From NCBI RefSeq assembly GCF_043641665.1, contig NC_092196.1:20916319-20980318 (forward strand): DNA of 64,000 bases. Direction: 5' to 3'. The notes beneath the pieces were generated by a model. That model had not been told where the DNA came from. It saw nothing but the letters and a program-made list of their open reading frames with translations, and made no database searches. This document shows positions 1 through 15,295 of the stretch, one piece after another. Within the stretch, counting starts at the first letter, position 1. Each line of letters starts with the position of its first letter. The translations under genes and the position numbers were made by a program. The stretch is from Enoplosus armatus. Lineage: Eukaryota; Chordata; Actinopteri; Centrarchiformes; Enoplosidae.

Positions 1-129
1 CCGAATAATAGATGAGTCGGCTTAATGACAACCAATTCATTTATCAAGAAAAACACCAGACAATATCTGGATCCAGCTTCTTCACTGTGAGGGTTCCTAC
101 TTTTTCCTGTTTCATATCATCACCAACCA

Positions 130-400
130 ACCCCCCCAGAGTAAGCCGACTCCTCTGCAGCTCCAGAAAAAGTCCACCACTTAAAGCTTCTCCAGAGCAA
201 CTTAAGACGAAGGAGTCAATCAAGCTGTCCAAACATTAACGACGGCCCGAGAGGAGCTGAGCCGGCCGCCTCCTCCCAGCCCTCTGGTGAACCACCTGGC
301 CCGGCTGCAGCCCGACACTGACCACGCAGCCTCAACAGATCGGCCAGTAAAGCAGACGGAGGAGCGGCCTGAGGAGGACCATCTGGAGGCTCAGGCTTGA
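130..400. other. GC-rich block with open frames on both strands, coding status unknown
   Basis: This stretch is clearly richer in G+C than its flanks and is open for more than 55 codons in two plus frames and one minus frame, each without a recognisable domain. A long proline-rich frame runs on the minus strand (roughly 420 down to 220, ending in Leu-Met-Phe-Gly-Gln-Leu-Asp then stop). The stop-free frames could simply follow from base composition. It lies downstream of the ubald1 first exon. It does not encode the expected next UBALD exon, so it is either an unrelated exon, a regulatory CpG block, or chance. Confidence 0.25.
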
Positions 401-1328
401 AGTCAGAGGTCCTTCAGGTGTCTGTCAGCTGTTCGACAGGCCTGATAAATACACAGCCTGGCAGCCGGAGGGCCTCTCACTGACAGAGCCATGTTGCCTT
501 CGATGACCTGTCTGTAATTCATCCAAACGCTTGCCAGGAGGCCATTTTGCATTTGAACCCTGATCAGCGGACATGAACAGCAGTGATGAGAATAATAACT
601 GTAGGACTAATGTTTGTTTTATATTCATCTGACAGTTATTGTCTTGATTCATGAATTGATCACACAGAATGTCAGAGTCCAACATGATGAGTCGAATGTC
701 CTGTTGTGTTTCCACCAACAATCATATCAAAACAGACAAAAGCAGGACCCCCACATTCACTGGATAATCATTGAGCTTTAATAACTGTTAATAATAGCAC
801 AGGGAGGCTCGTCCATGCGAACAGCTGGAAGGATAACTTTCTTAATCAGTCTATATATAACTGAACAAGACCAGGATCAATGTCAGACCACTTAGCTCTA
901 AGTACAGTGAGTCTGACCTCTGTAGTCCAGGTCCCGTGGTTCAGTTACAAACTCAGTGTTCATTCTAGAAAGAACCGTCCTCTGGCTAGTTCATCTCCGG
1001 TGGAGATCCGAGCTAAACAAACAAGCCAAACCTGTAGTTTAGAATGTGTGCGTGATGGATGCGGGTGTGATGTGGACATGAGAACATGTTATCAGTCGGG
1101 CCCCCGCGTTGAGATAAAAGCCATTTATTCTCGATAACAGCCATTAATCTGCTTAACAACGAGCTAGCTTGGGCGACCATGTTTTGTAAACGCTGGGCTG
1201 TCCTGCCAGCGGCTAGGCTAACAACAACTAGCTTGGCAATGACACAGTGGAATCCTGTCGAGAATGTAAACAAAATCGGCCCTTGAGTCGAGCACCACGT
1301 CCTCAGAGCTGCTAGCTTAGCTCTGTTA

Positions 1329-1670
<342 letters not shown>

Positions 1671-1808
1671 TCACTTGGATCGACACCTCTGGACCTTCAA
1701 ACCCTGTCCTCCCTGCCCGTCTCCCACCGCCGAGTCTCCGCAGCCTCCAGCAGCAACAACAATATTTTCATGTCATCATCACCAACAACAAAGAGGAGAG
1801 CGCACCTG

Positions 1809-1854
1809 ATTGGACGGCTCCGGAGCGAGATAGTACTAGAGAAGCGCTGATTGG
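1809..1854 (-). promoter_or_regulatory. Pair of CCAAT boxes upstream of ubald1
   Basis: Two ATTGG pentamers at 1809-1813 and 1850-1854 read as CCAAT on the minus strand, in ubald1 orientation, about 200 and 245 bp upstream of its ATG. The stretch from 1450 to 1870 contains many CpGs, as in a CpG-island promoter. NF-Y is the usual CCAAT binder. The assignment is by motif and position only. Confidence 0.45.
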
Positions 1855-2093
1855 CTATCGCGGAGAAGCGTTTAAACTTACTGGTGCGCTTGATTTAATA
1901 GTCAGAGACATCTCCGATGAGTGGAGTCAAGCAGAGTCTCAGTCAATGGTAACCACTCCGCCCTCTGCGGCCGTCCTGCAGCTCTATACACGCGCGTTTA
2001 TTCATGGCCGTTACACTGACGTAATGTGTTTGATTGGATGTTTGGCATGAATTCATAAAGTCGACTGTGCTGCTTCGTTTGGCAGGTATACCA

Positions 2094-2095
<2 letters not shown>

Positions 2096-2129
<34 letters not shown>
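2096..2129. repeat. CA dinucleotide microsatellite
   Basis: An uninterrupted CA run of about 33 bp, followed by AT-rich sequence. Confidence 0.95.
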
Positions 2130-2132
<3 letters not shown>

Positions 2133-2941
2133 AAACGCGATAACTTAAATTTATATATACTATGTATTATTTATTATTTGTTATTATATATATATGATCA
2201 TATATTAACATATCTATAATATATTTATGTAGGAATGCATGAATTTCTAATATGTATTGTTCTGATGCATGTTATTTTGACATGTTCATACAGTATAAGT
2301 GTCATGAAAGTATGGCTTTACATGACTTATGTGCAGCATGAGTGTCATATGCAATTATCAGCTCGTTTTGATGTTGTCTTTCTTTATCTCGGGGATATAT
2401 ATCCGTACTGTTAATGAAGGCTAATTGTCATGTGCTGCTCCAGGCCAGAAAAAGACACCTGGAAATAGAATAAAATATCATATCTTATGAAACTAATATA
2501 TACAACATTATAAATATTCTCAAAACAGCACAACACACATCCAACAATAACACCTGTTAGCTGGCTCCAATCACAGTAAATATCACATTATTTACGTGTT
2601 TTAATGTGCTGCATTTATGCTGATTAAGTTATGTCCACCTCAGAACAAACATAGACACAAAATGATCCTCCAAACATTAGATTAGATTAGAGTTTACTTT
2701 TACAAGTAACAAAACACAAAAACAGAATTCACTGATGGATAAAAAAGGAGAAGAACAAATGTACTACCACAGTAAAATAAACATGAGATACGTACATGTG
2801 TACAAGGCAACAAGTGCAGAAAGGAACGTTTTCATTGGTTCACTGTTCTCATTAGATCTGGTTTGTTTGAACAGACAAGTGGACAAACAAGCGTCTGTGC
2901 TCTGAAGGTCTGTTTTTAATCTCCAGCCATACAGTGGTCAT

Positions 2942-3351
2942 ACTGTATGTATGTATGTCTGTATGTCTGTATGTCTGTATGTATGTATGTCTGTATGTCT
3001 GTATGTATGTATGTCTGTATGTCTGTATGTATGTCTGTATGTATGTATGTATGTATGTCTGTATGTATGTATGTATGTCTGTATGTATGTCTGTATGTAT
3101 GTATGTATGTCTGTATGTATGTATGTATGTCTGTATGTATGTATGTATGTATGTCTGTATGTATGTATGTATGTCTGTATGTATGTATGTATGTCTGTAT
3201 GTCTGTCTGTATGTATGTATGTCTGTATGTATGTCTGTATGTATGTATGTATGTATGTCTGTATGTATGTCTGTATGTATGTATGTATGTCTGTATGTAT
3301 GTCTGTATGTATGTATGTCTGTATGTATGTCTGTATGTATGTCTGTATGTA
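2942..3351. repeat. TATG/TCTG compound tetranucleotide array
   Basis: About 410 bp of mixed TATG and TCTG tetranucleotides. All three plus frames and two minus frames are open across it, but they only encode repetitive Met-Tyr-Val-Cys or Tyr-Arg-His-Thr strings, so no gene is called. Confidence 0.97.
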
Positions 3352-3739
3352 CGGTCCAGCCTGGTGTACTGAGGACTGACGGGACCAGAACAGTCCTCCT
3401 CATAGAACAACAACTAATCTTCTTATCATGTGAGTGCAGCTCCTGCAGGCTGCCGGCTCTGTTTCTGCCACCAGCCTGAATAATTCAGCTGTGGTGCAGG
3501 TGAAAGCACATGTGGCTGAGGAAGCCTATCTATTATGTATTGTTGGAGGGCGTTATTACCTGAAGGGTGTTTGGTGCTGCTGGACAGCAGAAAGCTCACA
3601 TCTCCTGAAGAAAGACTGAGTTTTACATATACATATACATACATTACATGTTGTATATGTAACCTCTTAACCTATAATTTCCTGACAATTATAAACCCTT
3701 TTGATGCGCAGACACCCACAAAATTATTCTCCGACAACA

Positions 3740-4470
3740 ATTAAAAAAGTACTCTGTGTTGATTTTAACACAATGCCAATAACTATACAGCTGTTTCATA
3801 CAGTATTCAATCTGACACAAGTAAAAGTCCTGCATTTAAAAATGGACTCATGGAAGAGTACAAAAGTATCAGCATCAAAATGTGCTTAAAGTACCAAAAG
3901 TAAAAGTGCTCATTTTGCAGAATGGCCCATCTCAAAGTACTATTTAGTATTAATACAAAAGTACAAATTTGAGGTATTTGTATTTCATGTCAATATTCTA
4001 CATTATGTCACTGTCTACTTGACAGCTTTAGTGGCTAGTTACTTTACAAATGTAGACACTTAACTGACACTGAATCAGCATCCGAACTCTGTCACACAGA
4101 TGGACACATGACGGATGGAGGAACATCCACACTGTGGACTCCAACATGTGGTGCAGGAAACAAACAGGACACTGTGGGGAGCCCCCAGTGACAAAGACGG
4201 CAGCAGGTCAGCGGGGATGACTGAACAACAACTCCAGGAAATGGAGATGAAAGAAAACAAACACAGGGCACCTCCATCAGCTGCAACATTAATGCATCAA
4301 TAATTATAATCCAACAGTATAATATATTATTATTAATAATAATTAATATATTATGCTGCATAATAAGTACTATTACTTTTGGTACTTTTAGTATATATTG
4401 ATGCTGATTCAGTACTTTTACTTAGTAAGATTTTGAATGCAGGACTTGGTACTTCTTCCTCCACTGTAAC
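3740..4470. repeat. Copy of the GGTGGAAGTAC-type dispersed element
   Basis: The segment contains the family hallmarks: AGTAAAAGTCCTGCAT, repeated AAAGTAC motifs, an AT-rich centre near 4310-4360 and a closing TACTTCTTCCTCCACTG, which is the inverse of the GGTGGAAGAAGTA start seen elsewhere. Related copies recur at least ten times in this window (for example 5630, 6440, 25295, 54385, 55360 and 59445). Similar ends in opposite orientation suggest a non-autonomous DNA element. I do not assign a named family. Confidence 0.7.
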
Positions 4471-5168
4471 GCTCTCTGGTCTGTTCCTGTCATTAAATGG
4501 TATCTGGCGCCCTCGTCTGTCCAAGAACAAGCATTACTTTAAATGAATGATTTAAATAATCCTTCATTAGAAATTCTGTTAATGGAGAATAAATATAATC
4601 CAGTGGACTCTACAGAGATGACTTCAAGTCTAGTTGCTCATTTGGATTTAAAGTGTTCAGTGTAGGGATCCAGAACGCCCCCCCTCTTTGGAAGCAACTT
4701 CTCTTTGACAGACATCTAAGTTTCTGTATCTTCCAGGGAAGACGGGAGGATTCTCTTCCATTAAATCCTTCAAACGTAGATGGACATTGACGTTAGTTTT
4801 GGGTTATTGATACATTTTAAGTGCTGATTCAAATGCATTGTAATCTGAATAATTATTCATTATTAATTAATTACTCGCACTGAAAATGTGATATTCAGCC
4901 TGTTTCCCGTTGATGGGTTAAGATGAAAAAGTGTGTTTGTCAGGGAGTAATGTTAAATGTTGAAAACTAAGCACAATGAGAGTTTGTAAAGAGTATGTTT
5001 GAAGAAAAGGGTGACTGTAAAGTTTTGTGTACATGGTTTCTATGGTGATCAATCACATGACAGATCAATGTGTTGTATGTAAGGAAACCAGAAACAGCCT
5101 CAGGCTGAAAGTCAGGAAGTGCTTTTAGTTACCAGAAGTGAAGTGAAATGCTGTCGGCTACACCTGAA

Positions 5169-5209
5169 CTGTCTGTCTGTCTGTCTGTCTGTCTGTCTGC
5201 CTGTCTGTC
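5169..5209. repeat. CTGT tetranucleotide microsatellite
   Basis: About ten tandem CTGT units with one CTGC interruption. Confidence 0.93.
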
Positions 5210-5629
5210 AGCCAAGTCCACCAGCAGACTTCTTTCTCTATACTCCCGGCCCCCCCGACCCTCCTCTCTGTGAGGTTACTGTGGTTGGCTGCTCCCGCTC
5301 TGACCTCTGACCTCTGTTGGGAGTGATGCGATGTGGCTGGCTGGAGGGGGGGGGGGGGCATGAAGGAGTTTGACTCATCAGGAGCACTGACCCTACAGGG
5401 TCTGAACAATGAGACGTAACTGCAGGCCCATGTTGTGGCTGATCAGAAACAAGGATGTCAGGAGTGAAATAAAAGACCAGGACCTGGTCCTGTTTTACTG
5501 GTTTGATTGTGCCCCTTTGTCTTCTGTCAGCCCTCACAGACACTAGACTACATGACCAACCTCCAGTCTGCACTTCTTCTAATCTTGACCTTGTTCGCTT
5601 TTCTGTCTCTTTTCAGTTTATGTCTGCTT

Positions 5630-5770
5630 TAGTGGTGGAAAGGAACTAAATACGTTTACTCAAGTACTGCACTGAAGTACAGTTTATACTTCTACTCATT
5701 TCAGAGGGAAATATTGTACTTTTTGCTCCACTGTATTTATTTGACAGCTGCAGTTACAGGTTAAAATAAA
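5630..5770. repeat. Fragment of the GGTGGAAGTAC-type dispersed element
   Basis: It starts GTGGTGGAAAGGAACTAA, continues with CTCAAGTACTGCACTGAAG and a TTTGCTCCACTGTATTTATT stretch, all shared with other copies in this window. Confidence 0.65.
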
Positions 5771-6439
5771 CATGATTCACTTTAAAGTTTAAACCACTGG
5801 TTCCCTTGTCTCTGGGTTATCAGTTCCACCAGAAATACATTTACTTCTCACGTGGTTTAATTTCTATAACTAATGATTCAATATTTCAATCAAAGATTAG
5901 AGGAAAGTCCAAAAACTGAAAACACTTTGTTTCTGCTCTCCTCTCCCATTATTATCGAAGGTAGATCTCTTTCCATATTCAGTGGATGAAACACCTGAGA
6001 TCAAAATGTGACGTTAACTCTGATGTGTTTCATCCCTTCAGAGCAGGGTGTGAGCATCAGTGGAGTGTTTGACCCGTTAAAAGCAGCAGTTGTCAGTAGC
6101 ATACGGTACTCCACGTCCAACTTTGAAGAGACGTCAGGACTCGAGAGATGAGGAAGCCTTTTTATTGCTTTACAGTTGCCTTTGTGAGGGGCCTCAGGAA
6201 ACCACTCAGCCACACTAATAGAACGTTCAAGGGGCCAAACCTTTTTGTTTCGCCTTTCTCTTTCTTTCTGTCTTATGAACAAAAGTACATTCCTTCACAC
6301 ACGCCCCCCCTGTCAGTCCAAACGCTGGGTCCAACTTTCAGTTTGTTACTGATTAAATATATTCAGAGATGACGCCAGAACTGTGTTTTCGTCTTCTGTT
6401 GTCAGCACATGTGCAGAATATGGACAAACAAGCAGACCA

Positions 6440-8060
6440 GAGGTGGAAAATTTATTCAGATCTGTTACTTAAGTAAAAGTACCAATACTACCACATAAAA
6501 GTACTTAATTATGAGGAAAAGTCCTTCATTCAAAATCCTACTTAAGTAATAGTATAGAGGTATTATCAGTGTACTTTAAGTATCAGTAATAGAAGTATAG
6601 GTTCTGCAGGAAAATATCTCCTGTGACTGATATCTGATTCTATCTGACATTATTAGATTGTTAATACTGATATATGTACTACTGATCAATGTTAGCGCAG
6701 CATTTACTGTTGTAGCTGCTCGAGGTGGAGCTAGTTTAGCTAGTTTATATACAGTTAGTTAGCTTAACTACTTTATATACAGTTAGCTAGTTTAACTGCT
6801 TAATATACAGTTAGCTAGTTTAAGTACTTTATATACAGTTAGCGAGTTTGAACTGCTTTATACACAGTTAGCTAGTTTAACTACTTTATATACAGTTAGC
6901 TAGTTTGAACTACTTTATATACAGTTAGCTAGTTTAACTGCTTAATATACAGTTAGCTAGTTTAACTACTTTATATACAGTTAGCAAGTTTGAACTGCTT
7001 TATACACAGTTAGCTAGTTGAACTACTTTATATACAGTTAGCGAGTTTGAACTGCTTAATATACAGTTAGTTAGTTTAACTACTTTATATACAGTTAGCT
7101 AGTTTAACTGCTTAATATACAGTTAGCTAGTTTAAGTACTTTATATACAGTTAGCTAGTTTAACTGCTTAATATACAGTTAGCTAGTTTAACTACTTTAT
7201 ATACAGTTAGCTAGTTTAACTGCTTTATACACAGTTAGCTAGTTTAACTGCTTAATATACAGTTAGCTAGTTTAACTGCTTAATATACAGTTAGCTAGTT
7301 TAACTACTTTATATACAGTTAGCTAGTTTAACTGCTTTATACACAGTTAGCTAGTTTAACTGCTTAATATACAGTTAGCTAGTTTAACTACTTTATATAC
7401 AGTTAGCTAGTTTAACTACTTTATATACAGTTAGCTAGTTTAACTGCTTTATACACAGTTAGCTAGTTTAACTGCTTAATATACAGTTAGCTAGTTTAAC
7501 TACTTTATATACAGTTAGCTAGTTTGAACTGCTTTATACACAGTTAACTAGTTTAACTGCTTAATATACAGTTAGCTAGTTTAACTACTTTATACAGTTA
7601 GCTAGTTTAACTACTTTATCTAACTTTACCTAGCCTACTTTAAATGCAGCTTGTTTTTATATTGGATTATGTTACAAGTTTAGAAGAAACATTTGGAGGA
7701 GACACAACTGCACACTGCTTTTAAGAGGTCACAAGCCATAAACAACAAAAACAAACAAACAAACAAACAATATAGTAACATGTTGTATTATAAGGTCATA
7801 ATCTCATGTCAAATAAATGTAGTGGACAATACAATAATATACAATAAGTACAATATTTCCCTCTGAAGTGTTGTGGAGTAGAAGTATAAAGTAGCAGTAA
7901 AGTAGTAGTATTAAGTAGTAGCCCTACTCGCATATTTGAAATGTTATTTAACAAAAGTCCAACACATCTAAAAAGAAAAGTGATCAGGATCACTCTTTGT
8001 TCTCAATTTAATTATTTCTTTAGAGTTTCATTCCTGGAGAATTAGAGTAATCCTCAGTTT
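6440..8060. repeat. GGTGGAAGTAC-type element with internal minisatellite expansion
   Basis: The outer parts (6440-6725 and 7625-8060) match the dispersed element: AGAGGTGGAAAATTTATTCAG at the left, AAGTACAATATTTCCCTCTG and GTGGAGTAGAAGTATAAAG at the right. Between them lies a tandem array that normal-length copies lack (next entry), so the array grew inside one element copy. Confidence 0.75.
6724..7622. repeat. Minisatellite of about 28-bp GTTAGCTAGTTTAACTACTTT-type units
   Basis: About 30 tandem units built on TATACAGTTAGCTAGTTTAA followed by CTACTTTA or CTGCTTAA. Units alternate between CTACTTTATA and CTGCTTAATA/CTGCTTTATACA versions, so there is a higher-order pattern. A second array of the same unit lies at 23265-23990. 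Confidence 0.95.
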
Positions 8061-8185
8061 GCTCGAGTAAAAAGTTCACGGAGGTCCCCTGGTGTGTCCC
8101 CGGGCCTCAGCTTGAGAACCTGCACGGCAGCAGCCACAGTTGACTTGAGAGTGATTAAAAATGAAGCACTATAGAAACCAGCAGG

Positions 8186-8314
8186 CCAATAGAGGACCGG
8201 GAAGCTGTTTACAAGGGGGTGTACCGTTTCTATGGTTGCTGGACAAACCTCCTGCACCAGGTATTAAACTGCCTCCCCGACGGATCCTGCAGCCCGCTGA
8301 CACCCGCTATAAAG
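8186..8314 (+). promoter_or_regulatory. foxj1: Predicted foxj1 core promoter: CCAAT, forkhead site, X-box, TATA
   Basis: In order: CCAAT at 8186-8190; TGTTTAC at 8206-8212, which fits the forkhead consensus RYAAAYA on the other strand; GTTTCTATGGTTGC at 8226-8239, whose reverse complement GCAACCATAGAAAC matches 13 of 14 positions of the RFX X-box consensus; and TATAAAG at 8308-8314. The first coding ATG is about 750 bp downstream, with a probable noncoding exon between. RFX factors and FOXJ1 are known to cooperate in ciliogenesis. The sites are by motif only. Confidence 0.55.
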
Positions 8315-8339
8315 ACCTCCAGGAGGAGAAGACGCGCCC

Positions 8340-8464
8340 AGCTCCGCGCCAAACACGATCCACAGGAATTTCTCTTTTTCTTTCTTTCAGTCACAAGTTG
8401 ACAACAGGTGCGCTTCACGCCGAGGCTGGACATCCAGACGGTCTGAAGATTCAGCAGACAAAAG
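8340..8464 (+). other. foxj1: Probable noncoding first exon of foxj1
   Basis: A start about 25-35 bp downstream of the TATA box would give a leader exon ending at 8464 before a GTGAGG donor (AAAAG|GTGAGG). A possible acceptor, CCCGTCAG ending at 9005, lies 55 bp before the ATG, though its pyrimidine tract is poor. Vertebrate foxj1 genes usually have a noncoding first exon, which supports the layout. Not proven from sequence alone. Confidence 0.4.
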
Positions 8465-9059
8465 GTGAGGTTTCCATCTGACCCCTGGATGTGGTCCACC
8501 TGTGAGCTGCTGAAAGGCCGCAAACATCCGCGGCAGCTTCACATGCAACAGATTTTATATTTTCTTTATTCAGCTATTAATAAATACATTATTTACTCAT
8601 GATTGTACAATAAACAATATATTGCACTGCTTCCAGGCCATCTAAAATAAATGTAATGTTGCCTGTAAATAATCAGGAGTTTGTTCTTAGAGCCTGAATA
8701 CAGAAATATGCGGATTTTACGCGTAAAACGTCCATTAAATGTTGTTTTTAACAGTCAGTATGTGTGTGTGTGTGTGGGGGGGGGCTAAACGCCTACCGGC
8801 GCCGTTAATATGAATTCATATTCAAATGAAGGATGAGGTTCAGTATCCTGTAGCTGCCAGACTTCCAGGTGACAGACTTTAACAGGATTTAAATGGGAAT
8901 CGGAGATCTTTACGCACACAGGGGCTCTGTTTTCAAATGGGGCCATCATTGTCCCCCCCTTTCGCACTTGTGTTGAAGTCGGGTGTATATTTTGGGTCCC
9001 GTCAGGCGGTGGCAGGGGGAGGAGAAGAAGGAGCTGGGTGACAGAGAGGAGAGAGAGCC

Positions 9060-12385
<3,326 letters not shown>

Positions 12386-12647
12386 GGAATAGTTGCTTTC
12401 AGGTCCTCTTTCACACAGAAAACTCGTGGCTACGCTACCGGGAAATAACAGACTCTTTTTTTACACTCAAGCAAACTGTCCTTTTCAAGATGTTTAAAGT
12501 ATTTTTAGAATTACATTTTGATGCTGATTCATGCAGGAAGTACTTTCCCAATGCCACAGTGTACAGCAGCAGTTCACATCGTCACCGGGAAAACAAAACT
12601 ATGTCCAATCACTTTTGATGAACCATGAAATGACTTTTCAGAATCAG

Positions 12648-13339
12648 GGCCTGGTCACACCAGAAAATGTCACGGCGAAATTAATCTGCACGTCTTCACG
12701 AAATATTTAGTTACAGAAGCTCGGTGACGGAGTGACTACTCGCAGGGCTAGTAGGCGAGCCACTGTAGCGGGTGAGATAACCGCTAACATGCTAGCACTA
12801 GTTGCATTAGCTTCTATTTTATCTGTACTGGGCTGTTTACTCCCCCTTACTTTTTGTTGTCTGGACTGTTCATCTATCAGTTCAACAAAGTTTTATTGAA
12901 GACAGGAAAAAAACCCTCTCTGAGCCCCCAAAAGCATCTACATATAATACATCCATGGTTAGCAAGAAGTTAGCAAGCCTGTTAGCGTGTTAACAGCTGT
13001 GTCAGCGTGATGTCCTCCTGTCTCCTGTGTGTGAACCAGGTCTCTGTTGTGGAGCAGTTTAACTCTGACAGAGGAGCTTCAATAAAGCTGGATGGTGACA
13101 CACAGCTAATAAGCTACGATAGCTTCCTCCATTTTGGGCTCTCTGGTCAGCTCTGTCAAGAGGTTTTGCTATTGGTCGATAAATTGTGTGTTAAAGATAA
13201 CCAAAATTGACTGTGAACAAATAATGTGCGTGAATTTACTTTGACACCGTGAGCTAATCCACTAATCATGGTGGATCCATTTAAATGAATTGATTTCATG
13301 GCAAAATGTCAGCGTTTTAAATGTGAGTGTGAACAGGCC
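12648..13339. repeat. Candidate non-autonomous DNA transposon in the foxj1 3' flank
   Basis: GGCCTGGTCACAC at 12648-12660 and GTGTGAACAGGCC at 13327-13339 are terminal inverted repeats matching at 12 of 13 positions. The left end is preceded by CAG, giving CAGGGCC, similar to hAT ends. No transposase frame lies inside. No clear target-site duplication was found, so boundaries are approximate. It lies between the foxj1 stop and a poly(A) signal at 14506, so it may be part of the 3' UTR. Confidence 0.5.
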
Positions 13340-14505
13340 TTTAGGATGACACGTCATGGTCACTGTTTACATCATAAAGAGTGTGTGTTCATGTTGTTAT
13401 CGTACACTACATCAGGCTCAACTCGTGGGGAAAAGAAGACTGAAATAACCGAGTGGTATCAGCAGGTTTCAGGCCTGTGAGGTTGACAGGAAGACATCTG
13501 TAAATACTGTGACAGCAGCACTATGATGATGAATAATGAGATATTTGCCAAATGTTTGGTGTAGGGGTGATTTACCGTATTAAGTTTTTTTGCGTGGGGT
13601 TTTTAGTACTAACTATTCTCTGTGTACATTTTTCAAAAAAATAGTTAGGACCAGTTTAACTAGAGTAATAATAATAATGCTGGATATGTTGCTTTTTTCA
13701 AGAGGAAGGGAAACAGAGATGACAGTTTTGTTATATATATATACATATATATATATCAGACTGAAATATTCCTTGTAGAAGTACTTAGAGGACACATCTG
13801 AGCTTCATGGCATAAAAGTTCGAATGGACTCGAAACAGCTCGAGGCAAAATTCTCCAACAAAGAACTATTAAGACCTTAAAATGGTCACTTTAGAAAGGC
13901 CACGGTGCCTTGTAAATGAATACCTGACCTTTTATGTGCCAAGAACAACACTTGGGACTCGACAGGGTGGTAGTGTTAAGAGGCTGAGTTTTTTATTACG
14001 AAGAGGAAATGTTTTTGTAGTTGTGTATGTGAGGAGATGCAGAGGCCGAGAGTTGTTGGTACATGAACAAAAGATCTGCTGCAGCTTGGATTTGTGCCGT
14101 TGGATACGGACTAACCAAACCAAATCACTCCATATGAATATAAGTAGTCTTAACTTTAAAGATAGCTATTGCTCTTGTTTTCCTCTAAAATGTGTGAAAG
14201 TGCAATCAATGTACAGTGATACTTGTTATATTTTACGTTCAGTTGTAGGAGTCTATTCATGCAGTTTACTTTAGAGACCCCAGTTTCACTTTGTTGTGTA
14301 TTACGAGGTGCGAATACACTCCGACAGGAGGAAGGACTAAAACAAAGCAACCATGAAACGTTTGTGTATTAGCTCTTCTCGATCAAATAACACTTTTAAA
14401 CAACAATAATGGCATCTTACCTCATGACTGGTTCTGTAAAGTCGGAGACACTGTATGCATTCTTTTTCTTTGCTATTTTTATTTTACTTTCCACTTTTCT
14501 TTGAC

Positions 14506-14511
14506 AATAAA
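14506..14511 (+). terminator. foxj1: Candidate poly(A) signal for foxj1
   Basis: AATAAA lies 2.1 kb after the stop codon, followed by GT/T-rich sequence (GAAGTTTTACTGCATC and TTGCTTGTCTG). It is the first canonical hexamer after the stop with a suitable downstream element, apart from an AATAAA at 13081 inside the candidate transposon. If used, the 3' UTR is long. Confidence 0.4.
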
Positions 14512-14569
14512 AGAAGTTTTACTGCATCTTGCTTGTCTGAATGATACGTTTGACTTATTTCTAGCCTCC

Positions 14570-15295
14570 CTGTTGGTCTGCCTTTAGTCCAGACTGAAAT
14601 ATCTACCTTGAACTATAGTTCAGATATTCATGTTCCCCAGAGGATGAATCCTATTGAGTTTGGTGATCCTCTGACTTCTTCTGGCACCACCATGACGTTG
14701 ACATTTGTGGTTCAAAGTGAAACATCTTGATGGCTATTGGATGGACTGCCATGACATTCATGTTCCCAGAGGATAATTTCTAATGACTTTGGGGATCCTC
14801 TGACTTTCATTTATTTATTCACCATTTTGTAGACTCTCATGATTCCCACCATCCTGCTGACTTCAGTGATCATTTTAGTTTTTCTCCAGTGACATCATGA
14901 TCGACATTTTAGTTTTTTATTGAAATATCTCATCAACTGTTGGATGGGTTGCAGAGAAATTTGAGTCCGACCTTCATGGTCCCCTCAGGATGAACTGTAG
15001 TAACTCTGGTGATCCTCTGACTCTTCATCAGCGCCACCATCAGGTCAACATGTTCATGTGTCCAATACTTTGGTGTATGATCAAATGCCTGCAGAACTGG
15101 TCAGCTGGACTCTGTGTTTACTTCTAATTAGCATGCTAACAAGCTAAACTAAGATGGTGAACATGGTAAACACACCTGCCAAACATCAGCATGTTAACAT
15201 TGTTACTGTTAGCATGCTGATGTTAGCATATAGCTCACAGCACTGCCGTGTCTGGGTGCAGCCTCTCAGAGCTGCTAGCATGGCTGTAGACTTTT
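14570..15295. repeat. Dispersed teleost repeat rich in TTAGCATGCTAAC (copy 1, longest)
   Basis: It includes a segment reading CCTTCATGGTCCCCTCAGGA and GATCCTCTGACTCTTCATCA, then AGCATGCTAAC and a closing TTAGCTCACAGCACTGCC. The same order recurs at 21595-21895, partly at 30625-30725 (inside amdhd2) and in diverged form at 57850-58060 (inside jmjd8). The 5' part repeats related CATGTTCCCAGAGGAT phrases, suggesting an internally duplicated element. Family name not assigned. Confidence 0.75.

Larger units (their letters stand above)
1870..8180. other. Intergenic spacer between ubald1 and foxj1, repeat-rich
   Basis: No gene was recognised. The spacer holds a CA run, a 0.4-kb TATG/TCTG array, a CTGT run, several copies of the GGTGGAAGTAC-type dispersed element (about 3740-4470, 5630-5770, 6440-6730 and 7620-8060) and a 0.9-kb GCTAGTTTAACTA-type array. 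Both neighbouring genes are transcribed outward from this spacer, so their promoters lie at its two ends. Confidence 0.7.

Noticed and set aside
2852..3479. Several overlapping open frames of 140-180 codons rich in Met-Tyr-Val-Cys or Tyr-Arg-His-Thr
   Set aside because: They are translations of the TATG/TCTG microsatellite; a four-base repeat without stop codons is open in many frames.
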